From assembly GCF_000737695.1 (NCBI RefSeq), contig NZ_JPRM01000015.1:1-64000 (forward strand): 64,000 nt of DNA. The letters are read 5' to 3'. The translations under genes and the position numbers were made by a program. Numbering within the stretch: the stretch's first letter is position 1; the number at the start of each line of letters is the position of its first letter. Under the pieces are notes generated by a model, which was given only the letters and a program-made list of their open reading frames with translations, did no database searches and was not told the origin of the DNA. Source of the stretch: Flavobacterium hydatis (lineage in GTDB: Bacteria > Bacteroidota > Bacteroidia > Flavobacteriales > Flavobacteriaceae). Of the stretch, positions 1 through 6,670 are shown piece after piece.

Positions 1-172
1 TACACAACGAGGCTAAAGTGATTTAAGATTGTAGAATTTAGATTCTAGATTGCAGATTGCAATACTAAATCTAAAAATCAACATTTGATTCACTTCAAAA
101 TCTAAAATCAATAATCATTTTAGATTTCAATTTTTAAAATCTGAAATCTAAAATCTAAAATCTAAAATTATT
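1..172. repeat. AT-rich leader with degenerate TCTAAAATC-type repeats
   Basis: Noncoding sequence upstream of etfA built from many imperfect copies of a short unit (TCTAAAATC / GATTTTAGA in both orientations). The same kind of sequence reappears at 10357-10465, between the aldolase gene and accD. No reading frame or clear promoter is visible. The left edge may also hold the tail of an upstream gene's untranslated region, which cannot be judged from this window. Confidence 0.6.
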
Positions 173-1141
173 ATGTCAATATTAATATATGCAGAATCTG
201 CAGAAGGAAAATTTAAAAAGGTAGCTTTTGAATTGGCTTCATACGCTAAGAAAATTGCTGAATCATTAGGAACAACTGTTACCGCATTAACAATAAACAC
301 AAGCGACGTAAGCGAATTATCAAAATACGGAGTTGATAAAGTTCTTAAAGTAACTAACGATAAATTAGCAGGTTTTACTGCTAAAGCTTATGCTGATGTT
401 ATTAAACAAGCAGCTCAGAAAGAAGGAACAAAAGTAGTTTTACTTTCTTCTAGCACAGACAGTATTTATCTTTCATCATTAGTTGCAGTTGGTCTAGAGG
501 CTGGATTTGCATCAAATGTTGTAGGATTACCTGTAAGCACTTCACCTTTTCAGGTAAAAAGAAATGCTTTTTCTAACAAAGCTTTTAATATTACAGAAAT
601 CAGTACTGATGTAAAAGTACTAGCTCTTGCTAAAAACTCTTATGGTATTTACGAAAGTGCAGGTGCTGCAACTGCAGAAGACTTTAACCCAACAATTGGA
701 GACAATGACTTTGGAGTAAAACTAGAATCTGTAGAAAAAGTTACTGGAAAAGTATCTATCGCTGATGCTGATGTTGTAGTTTCTGGAGGTCGTGGATTAA
801 AAGGACCAGAAAACTGGGGATTGGTAGAAGATTTAGCTGCTGTACTTGGTGCTGCAACTGCATGTTCTAAACCCGTTTCAGATTTAGGATGGAGACCTCA
901 TAGCGAACACGTAGGACAAACAGGAAAACCAGTTGCAACAAACTTATATATTGCAATAGGAATTTCTGGTGCAATCCAACACATTGCAGGTATCAACTCA
1001 TCAAAAGTAAAATTAGTAATCAATAATGACCCTGAAGCTCCTTTCTTTAAAGTTGCTGATTACGGTGTTGTTGGTGATGCTTTTGAAATCGTACCTAAAT
1101 TAATTGAAAAATTAAAAGCATTTAAAGCACAACATTCATAG
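173..1141 (+). CDS. etfA: Electron transfer flavoprotein subunit alpha
   Basis: The protein has 322 residues, the usual size for the family. The N-terminal half is an ETF alpha/beta-type domain. The C-terminal part carries the FAD-binding signature of EtfA: GGRGLKGPENW near residue 205, then DLGWRPHSEHVGQTGK and an IGISGAIQHIAG stretch. With EtfB it carries electrons from acyl-CoA dehydrogenases to the quinone pool. EtfB would be expected just upstream, outside the window. The ATG at 173 gives the full-length N-terminus (MSILIYAES). A terminator hairpin lies 28 bases after the stop. Confidence 0.95.
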   Translation: MSILIYAESAEGKFKKVAFELASYAKKIAESLGTTVTALTINTSDVSELSKYGVDKVLKVTNDKLAGFTAKAYADVIKQAAQKEGTKVVLLSSSTDSIYLSSLVAVGLEAGFASNVVGLPVSTSPFQVKRNAFSNKAFNITEISTDVKVLALAKNSYGIYESAGAATAEDFNPTIGDNDFGVKLESVEKVTGKVSIADADVVVSGGRGLKGPENWGLVEDLAAVLGAATACSKPVSDLGWRPHSEHVGQTGKPVATNLYIAIGISGAIQHIAGINSSKVKLVINNDPEAPFFKVADYGVVGDAFEIVPKLIEKLKAFKAQHS

Positions 1142-1168
1142 ATTTTAAAAAATTCTATACTAAAATAT

Positions 1169-1217
1169 AGCTACCTAAAAATAAGATAATCGTATCTTTG
1201 CTTTAGGTAGCTTTTTT
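1169..1217 (+). terminator. Rho-independent terminator after etfA
   Basis: An 11-bp perfect stem (AGCTACCTAAA at 1169-1179 pairing with 1202-1212) with a 22-base loop, followed by a T-run. The loop contains TATCTTTG (1193-1200), which matches the Bacteroidota -7 consensus TAnnTTTG. A promoter for the next gene may therefore be embedded in the hairpin. Confidence 0.75.
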
Positions 1218-1308
1218 GTTCCATATTTTTTGATTAAAATTGCACTTTTATTTTTTACACAAAATTCTAATTAAAATGAGGTAGTAATACCTTTTACGTC
1301 TGCAACTT

Positions 1309-1938
1309 ATGAGCTTAGTTAAATTATCGATAAAAGGAATTTCATACAGTCAAACTCAAAATGGCGCCTATGCTTTGATTTTGAATGAGGTTGATGGCGA
1401 ACGAAAATTACCAATTGTAATTGGTGCATTCGAAGCACAATCTATTGCTATTGCTTTAGAAAAAGAGATAAAACCACCTCGCCCATTAACACATGATTTA
1501 TTCAAGAACTTTGCAGAACGATTTGATATTGTTGTTAAGCAAGTTATTATCCACAAATTAGTTGATGGAGTATTCTATTCCAGCTTAATTTGCGAAAGAG
1601 ATAAAATTGAAGAAATAATCGACGCAAGAACTTCTGATGCTATTGCATTGGCATTGCGTTTTAATGCTCCGATATTTACATATAAAAACATATTGGATAA
1701 GGCTGGTATCTATTTAAAATCAAACTCAATGGAAAGTGATAAGGATTCTCAAGAAATTGACGATGTTCTTTCTAATCCAGAAACATTTGGTCGCGAAGAA
1801 GAAACTAATCAATCTGGCGAAACTTATTCTAAACACACCACTCAGGAACTTAACGAATTGTTAGAACAAGCTGTTCTTCAGGAAGATTATGAAAAAGCAG
1901 CTAAGATTCGTGATGAAATTTCAAAGAGAGAATCATAA
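1309..1938 (+). CDS. Bifunctional nuclease (DUF151/BFN) family protein with C-terminal UVR motif
   Basis: The protein has 209 residues. Residues about 5-135 match the bifunctional nuclease family (DUF151): KLPIVIGAFEAQSIAIAL near the N-terminus and IDARTSDAIALALRFNAPIF near residue 105-125, the usual conserved core. The last ~35 residues (QELNELLEQAVLQEDYEKAA...) are a UvrB/UvrC-type UVR motif, a short helical hairpin used for protein contacts. Plant and bacterial relatives have been reported to cleave DNA and RNA; the physiological role in Bacteroidota is not established. It stands between etfA and thyA in the same direction. Confidence 0.85.
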   Translation: MSLVKLSIKGISYSQTQNGAYALILNEVDGERKLPIVIGAFEAQSIAIALEKEIKPPRPLTHDLFKNFAERFDIVVKQVIIHKLVDGVFYSSLICERDKIEEIIDARTSDAIALALRFNAPIFTYKNILDKAGIYLKSNSMESDKDSQEIDDVLSNPETFGREEETNQSGETYSKHTTQELNELLEQAVLQEDYEKAAKIRDEISKRES

Positions 1939-2010
1939 TTGTTTAATTTGTGAATTTGTTTATTCCATTAATCGATTAAACAGTTTACCGAACAAACGAA
2001 TAAACCAAAA

Positions 2011-2862
2011 ATGAAACAATACTTAGACTTAGTACAACATGTTCTTGAGAATGGTTGTCAAAAAGGAGATAGAACAGGAACTGGTACAAAGAGTGTTTTT
2101 GGATATCAAATGCGTTTTGATTTAAGTGAAGGTTTCCCAATGGTTACTACTAAAAAATTACACTTAAAGTCTATCATTTACGAATTGCTTTGGTTTTTAA
2201 AAGGCGATACTAACATTAAGTATCTTCAAGAAAACGGAGTTAAAATTTGGGACGCATGGGCAGATAGCAATGGCGACTTAGGTCCCGTTTATGGACACCA
2301 ATGGCGTAATTGGAATAGTGAAGAAATTGACCAAATTTCGGAACTGATTACCGAGCTTAAAACAAATCCAAACAGCCGCCGAATGTTGGTTTCTGCTTGG
2401 AATCCTTCGGTATTACCAGACACAAAAAAATCTTTTGAAGAAAATGTAGCCAATAACAAAGCTGCATTACCTCCTTGTCATGCTTTTTTTCAGTTTTACG
2501 TAGCAAGCCCTGACCTTGAAAAAGGCGAAACTAAAGGAAAATTATCTTGCCAATTATATCAGCGAAGTGCAGATATATTTTTAGGTGTTCCTTTTAATAT
2601 TGCATCTTATGCTTTATTAACTATGATGATTGCACAAGTTTGTGATCTTGAAGCTGGGGAATTCATCCACACTTTTGGAGATGCACACATTTACAATAAT
2701 CATTTTGAACAACTGGAATTACAATTAAAACGTGAGCCAAAACCATTACCTAAAATGATTTTGAATCCTGATATAAAAAACATTTTCGATTTCGATTATG
2801 ATGATTTTACTCTTGTGGGTTACGAACCACATGCAGGAATCAAAGGAAGTGTTGCTGTATAA
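2011..2862 (+). CDS. thyA: Thymidylate synthase
   Basis: The 283-residue enzyme methylates dUMP to dTMP using methylene-tetrahydrofolate. The N-terminal [11 protein letters not shown] loop, [11 protein letters not shown], the catalytic cysteine in [11 protein letters not shown] and the nucleotide-binding [13 protein letters not shown] segment are all present. It is somewhat longer than the E. coli enzyme (264 residues); the extra length includes a polar stretch just before the catalytic cysteine and a short [13 protein letters not shown] insert after it. The enzyme produces dihydrofolate, which folA, two genes downstream, recycles. A terminator follows at 2881. Confidence 0.97.
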   Translation: MKQYLDLVQHVLENGCQKGDRTGTGTKSVFGYQMRFDLSEGFPMVTTKKLHLKSIIYELLWFLKGDTNIKYLQENGVKIWDAWADSNGDLGPVYGHQWRNWNSEEIDQISELITELKTNPNSRRMLVSAWNPSVLPDTKKSFEENVANNKAALPPCHAFFQFYVASPDLEKGETKGKLSCQLYQRSADIFLGVPFNIASYALLTMMIAQVCDLEAGEFIHTFGDAHIYNNHFEQLELQLKREPKPLPKMILNPDIKNIFDFDYDDFTLVGYEPHAGIKGSVAV

Positions 2863-2880
2863 AAGACATCAAAATAATAA

Positions 2881-2910
2881 CAATCCGCTTTAACGAGCGG
2901 ATTTTTTTTG
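2881..2910 (+). terminator. Rho-independent terminator after thyA
   Basis: An 8-bp GC-containing stem (AATCCGCT / AGCGGATT) with a 6-base loop, followed by eight T residues. It lies 20 bases past the thyA stop, so the following genes need their own promoter. Confidence 0.85.
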
Positions 2911-3030
2911 CTCAAAACTATCACAAACCATATCTTTAAAAGAACAAAGTCGGCTTCTGGATAAATATTCGAGCATCAAAACAGTCCTGTTTCAAAATAA
3001 ATTTTATCTTTATAATCTAATATTTTACTC

Positions 3031-3369
3031 ATGGAAAAGGAATTACACGAGCAATATGAATACGCTAGAAGAAGAATCAAACAAAAGAAAACCCTTTATT
3101 TCCATTTTGTCTTATTTCTATTAGGAAGTTTATTTCTATTTATTGCCAATCGGTTTTTTAATGTCTCAAACGGACAAACTTGGTACCTATGGATAATTAC
3201 TGCATGGTGTTTTATTTTTATTTTACATTTTATAAAAGTATACATCACCGATCGTTTTATGAATAAAAATTGGGAAAGAGAACAAATAGACCGACTTGTT
3301 GCACTACAACAAAAAAGAATAGCTCAGCTAGACTCAAGCTTAAATGACAATACTGAAAATAAACTTTAG
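3031..3369 (+). CDS. 2TM-domain membrane protein
   Basis: A 112-residue protein with a charged N-terminus (EYARRRIKQKK), a hydrophobic helix at about 22-41, a second at about 52-72, and a polar C-terminal tail rich in Gln, Arg and Asn. This matches the small two-helix '2TM domain' proteins common in Flavobacteriia, which can stand alone or be attached to LytTR or histidine-kinase proteins. It ends 11 bases before folA, so the two are probably co-transcribed. No function is known to me. Confidence 0.75.
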   Translation: MEKELHEQYEYARRRIKQKKTLYFHFVLFLLGSLFLFIANRFFNVSNGQTWYLWIITAWCFIFILHFIKVYITDRFMNKNWEREQIDRLVALQQKRIAQLDSSLNDNTENKL

Positions 3370-3380
3370 TTAGAAACAAA

Positions 3381-3863
3381 ATGATTATAATGATTGCGGC
3401 TGTTGCCGAAAACAATGCGCTTGGAAAAAACAACGAAATGATTTGGCATTTATCAAATGATTTCAAAAGATTTAAAGCTCTTACTACAGGACATCACATT
3501 ATAATGGGACGAAAAACTTTTGAAAGTTTCCCTAAACCATTACCCAACAGAACTCATATTGTAATAACACGTCAAGAAGATTATCAACCAGAAGGATGCA
3601 TTGTTGTAAAAAGTATAGAAGAGGCAATTGCAAAATGTCCCGAAGATGATGATTCATTTATTATTGGCGGAGGAGAAATTTACAACTTAGGAATGCCTTT
3701 TGCAGATATTCTAGAAATTACTAGAGTACATCATAGTTTTGAAGCCGATGCTTTTTTCCCAGAAATCAACAAAAAGGAATGGCAACTAGTGGAAGCTGAA
3801 CCCAACACAAGAGATGAGAAACATCTTTATGATTACACTTACGAAACTTACGTTAGACAATAG
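3381..3863 (+). CDS. folA: Dihydrofolate reductase
   Basis: A 160-residue protein of standard length that reduces dihydrofolate to tetrahydrofolate with NADPH. Characteristic elements are the N-terminal IAAVAENNALGKNNEMIWHL (Met20-loop region and substrate-site Trp), HHIIMGRKTFESF (NADPH binding) and FIIGGGEIY near residue 95. It lies in the same direction as thyA, which uses its product. A strong terminator follows directly. Confidence 0.97.
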   Translation: MIIMIAAVAENNALGKNNEMIWHLSNDFKRFKALTTGHHIIMGRKTFESFPKPLPNRTHIVITRQEDYQPEGCIVVKSIEEAIAKCPEDDDSFIIGGGEIYNLGMPFADILEITRVHHSFEADAFFPEINKKEWQLVEAEPNTRDEKHLYDYTYETYVRQ

Positions 3864-3866
3864 CAC

Positions 3867-3902
3867 AAAAAAAGACCCTCATTAAATGAGGGTCTTTTTT
3901 TT
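3867..3902. terminator. Strong terminator after folA, possibly bidirectional
   Basis: A perfect stem AAAGACCCTCATT / AATGAGGGTCTTT with an A-run on the left and a T-run on the right. It sits between folA (plus) and the convergent small membrane protein gene (minus) and could stop transcription from both sides. Confidence 0.92.
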
Positions 3903-3927
3903 GGCAAACAATGATTAGAGAAATGAC

Positions 3928-4245
3928 CTACTCTAGAAAGAGTATTTGATAACATAAAATAAAAATTACAAATATTAAAAATACACCAGAAAAGAATATT
4001 ATAATATTTGAGATTTTTTGAGAGTACATCTCAAAAAAGCCTTTAATACCAAATACCACGAAGGTACTAAAGACAAAGAAAATTAAAATTTCCAAAAACA
4101 AATTTAATCCAAAGAACGTATTTTGCGCTTTAAAAAGAATACTGCTCTCAAAAACAGTACTTTCAAAACAACTTACTAGAACAAACGAGATGATAAGCGC
4201 AAGTAGCACCCATTTGATTTGGGTCATTAATTCTCTATTAATCAT
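3928..4245 (-). CDS. Hypothetical small membrane protein
   Basis: A 105-residue protein not recognised as a member of any named family. It has three hydrophobic segments, at about 12-27, 45-66 and 82-103, joined by short polar loops. Residues LVSC (cysteine near 26) resemble a lipobox, so the first segment could be a lipoprotein signal instead of a membrane helix. It stands alone, convergent with folA and divergent from ubiE, with an unusual long palindrome upstream (4303-4346). Base composition does not differ visibly from its neighbours. Confidence 0.55.
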   Translation of the reverse strand: MINRELMTQIKWVLLALIISFVLVSCFESTVFESSILFKAQNTFFGLNLFLEILIFFVFSTFVVFGIKGFFEMYSQKISNIIIFFSGVFLIFVIFILCYQILFLE

Positions 4246-4302
4246 TGAAAAAATATATACATTTTTACAAAGTAAATTTCCACATTAAATAAGTATCCTA
4301 CA

Positions 4303-4346
4303 ATACCCACTTTTAGTGATTTTTTGCAAATCATTAAAAGTGGGTA
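4303..4346. repeat. Long palindrome in a divergent promoter region
   Basis: ATACCCACTTTTAGTGAT at 4303 pairs over 18 positions (one G-T) with the arm ending at 4346, leaving an 8-base loop (TTTTTGCA). No T-run follows on either side, so a terminator is unlikely. It lies between the minus-strand membrane protein gene and ubiE and could be an operator or an RNA leader hairpin. Confidence 0.7.
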
Positions 4347-4418
4347 TATGAACATAAAACCAAAAATAATTTCATCTCGTAATTAAAGAAACTGAATAAC
4401 AGTTAATACAGATTGTAT

Positions 4419-4426
4419 TATATTTG
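4419..4426 (+). promoter_or_regulatory. Predicted -7 promoter element of ubiE
   Basis: TATATTTG matches the Bacteroidota -7 consensus TAnnTTTG and sits 15 bases before the ubiE ATG. No clear TTG is seen at the expected -33 position, so the assignment rests on the -7 box alone. Confidence 0.5.
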
Positions 4427-4440
4427 TACAAATAAAAAAA

Positions 4441-5172
4441 ATGGCAGAGAAAATAACACCTTATAAAGATTCAGCCTTAGGCAAAAAAGAACAAGTAGAA
4501 CAAATGTTTGATACAATATCTGGAAATTACGATAACTTAAATCGTGTAATTTCATTTGGTATTGACATAAAATGGCGTAAGAAAGTTTTAAAAATAGTTT
4601 CGGACAAAAAACCAAAGATAATTCTAGATATTGCAACAGGAACAGGCGACTTAGCAATTTTAATGGCTCAGACAAATGCCGAAAAAATTATTGGCTTAGA
4701 CATATCTTCAGGAATGCTTGAAGTAGGAAAAAAGAAAATTGCAGCAAAAAATCTTACTCAAACTATTGATATGGTTGTAGGAGATTCTGAAAATCTTCCG
4801 TTTGAAGACAATCATTTTGATGCAATTACCGTTGCTTTTGGTGTTAGAAATTTCGAAAATCTAGAAAAAGGTTTAGCTGAAATCTTAAGAGTTTTAAAAC
4901 CAGATGGTGTTTTTGTAATTCTTGAAACTTCTGTACCAGAAAAAACTCCATATCGTCAAGGTTATTCTTTTTACACTAAAAACATACTTCCGTTAATAGG
5001 AAAAATGTTTTCTAAAGACAATTCTGCCTATGGATATTTATCTGAATCTGCAGCTGCATTTCCACATGGAGAAGTCTTAAACAATATTTTAAGAAAAATT
5101 GGGTTTATAAGTGTCGTGGCCATGCCACAAACATTTGGTGTAGCAACAATATATTCAGCTTCTAAAAAATAG
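4441..5172 (+). CDS. ubiE: Demethylmenaquinone methyltransferase (UbiE/MenG)
   Basis: A 243-residue class I SAM methyltransferase catalysing the last step of menaquinone synthesis; the quinone is presumably menaquinone, as in other flavobacteria. SAM-binding motif I is [13 protein letters not shown] near residue 60. The UbiE/COQ5 family signatures are present: [20 protein letters not shown] near the N-terminus and the [24 protein letters not shown] region near 135. It is followed after one base by porT, and the two genes are almost certainly co-transcribed. Confidence 0.95.
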   Translation: MAEKITPYKDSALGKKEQVEQMFDTISGNYDNLNRVISFGIDIKWRKKVLKIVSDKKPKIILDIATGTGDLAILMAQTNAEKIIGLDISSGMLEVGKKKIAAKNLTQTIDMVVGDSENLPFEDNHFDAITVAFGVRNFENLEKGLAEILRVLKPDGVFVILETSVPEKTPYRQGYSFYTKNILPLIGKMFSKDNSAYGYLSESAAAFPHGEVLNNILRKIGFISVVAMPQTFGVATIYSASKK

Positions 5173-5173
5173 T

Positions 5174-5893
5174 ATGAAAAAAACTGTAATCTTAATTTTA
5201 CTTGCCTTGACTACAAAAGGATATAGTCAATTTACTAAAAGTATGTTTAGTAAAGACCCTATTATCAATTTGGAAACATGGCAAAAACAACGCATTTATT
5301 TTGGGTATTACCTGGGGTTTAATAGCTATGATTTCAAAATAGACTATAAATCGTATGAAAAAATAAACCAAGATATTCAGGTAAAAAAAACAACTGGATT
5401 TAATGTGGGAGTTGTAGCAGACTTAAGATTAATGGAATACCTTAACCTACGTTTTGAACCTGGGTTATATTACACAAAGAGAGATTTATACTATCCTGAT
5501 CCGGCATTAGCCTCTAAGACGGATTATTTAAGAGAAGTAAGTAGTACTTACATCAATTTTCCTTTGTTATTAAAATTCTCCTCTCTAAGAACAGGAAACA
5601 TACGTCCTTATTTACTTGGAGGGGTTTCTACAACATTAAACCTATCTAGTAACGCAAAATCTCTAGACGATAACTTAGAGCAACGCTTTAGAGTTAAAGC
5701 CTGGACGATGAATTATGAACTAGGTTTTGGTATAGACTTTTTCTCAGAGTACTTTATATTCTCTCCTTCTATTAGAGGTTCGTTCGGTATTAATGATGAG
5801 TTAATACGCGACAAAGACCCAAATAGTCCTTGGACAGGAAATATTGAGTCTATGAAATCAAGAGCAATTTTAATTAACTTTACTTTTCATTAA
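5174..5893 (+). CDS. porT: PorT/SprT family type IX secretion protein
   Basis: A 239-residue protein with a cleavable signal peptide (MKKTVILILLALTTKGYSQ) followed by an outer-membrane beta-barrel of the PorT type: an N-terminal YFGYYLGFNSYDFK segment, alternating strands, and the C-terminal strand ending RAILINFTFH. PorT (SprT in F. johnsoniae) is needed for T9SS secretion and gliding. It follows ubiE directly, an arrangement I recognise from flavobacterial genomes. The GH13 protein at 53455-56340 carries a T9SS sorting domain, a potential client of this pathway. Confidence 0.85.
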   Translation: MKKTVILILLALTTKGYSQFTKSMFSKDPIINLETWQKQRIYFGYYLGFNSYDFKIDYKSYEKINQDIQVKKTTGFNVGVVADLRLMEYLNLRFEPGLYYTKRDLYYPDPALASKTDYLREVSSTYINFPLLLKFSSLRTGNIRPYLLGGVSTTLNLSSNAKSLDDNLEQRFRVKAWTMNYELGFGIDFFSEYFIFSPSIRGSFGINDELIRDKDPNSPWTGNIESMKSRAILINFTFH

Positions 5894-5904
5894 AATAATT
5901 ATAA

Positions 5905-6633
5905 CTAACTATTTCGTTTAAACTCACTAAGTATAATTGCGGTTGCAGTAGCCACATTTAAGCTTTCAGTTTTTTGAAGATCCCCAAATCTAGGAATAGT
6001 CAGTCTGTTTTTGATGGTTTTTTCGATTTCGTCGGAAATCCCATTGGCTTCATTGCCCATTATTATTATCCCTTCTTGAGGTAAAGCTGTTTGGTAAATA
6101 TTGGATCCATCCATAAAAGTCCCAAAAACAGGAAGTGATGTTTGAGCAAGAAAAGCTTTTAAGTCAATATAATTTACATTAACTCTCGCAATTGAACCCA
6201 TTGTAGCCTGAACCACTTTAGGATTATAAATATCTACCGATTCTTTAGAACAAAGCAATTGCTTAATTCCAAACCAATCGCAAAGACGTAAAATAGTCCC
6301 TAAATTTCCAGGATCACGAATATCATCAAGAGCTAGAATTAAACCAGATTCTATTACTTTTTTATCTGCAGGTATTTTAAAAACTGCCAAACAAGAATTA
6401 GGAGTTGATAAGGCACTTATTTTTTTTAATTCTTGTTCGCTAATTAATGTTTTCTTAGAGACTAAAACTGACTCAAAATCGTTTTGAGTAGTATATAGGT
6501 GTTCTAGTTCAAAATTGGATTGCAACAATTCTTGAATTACTTTTACCCCCTCGGCAAAAAACAATTGATTCGCAAAACGCTGTTTTTTTTGAAGTAAACC
6601 CGATATAAGCTTGATTTGGTTTTTACTAACCAT
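5905..6633 (-). CDS. TrmH/SpoU-family RNA 2'-O-methyltransferase
   Basis: A SPOUT-fold methyltransferase of about 242 residues, probably acting on rRNA or tRNA ribose. All three family motifs are present: ALDDIRDPGNLGTILRLCDW, then IIIMGNEANGISDEI, and LTIPRFGDLQKTESLNVATA, the knotted cofactor site. The N-terminus has a substrate-binding region of the RlmB type (VSKNQIKLISGLLQKKQRF). The ATG at 6633 was chosen because the longer frame, open to 6903, crosses the start of the divergent tamL and encodes a Phe/Ile-rich stretch unlike the family. The target nucleotide cannot be told from sequence. Confidence 0.88.
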   Translation of the reverse strand: MVSKNQIKLISGLLQKKQRFANQLFFAEGVKVIQELLQSNFELEHLYTTQNDFESVLVSKKTLISEQELKKISALSTPNSCLAVFKIPADKKVIESGLILALDDIRDPGNLGTILRLCDWFGIKQLLCSKESVDIYNPKVVQATMGSIARVNVNYIDLKAFLAQTSLPVFGTFMDGSNIYQTALPQEGIIIMGNEANGISDEIEKTIKNRLTIPRFGDLQKTESLNVATATAIILSEFKRNS

Positions 6634-6670
6634 AAAATAATGTACTTTTGAATTAAATATTTTAGAACAC

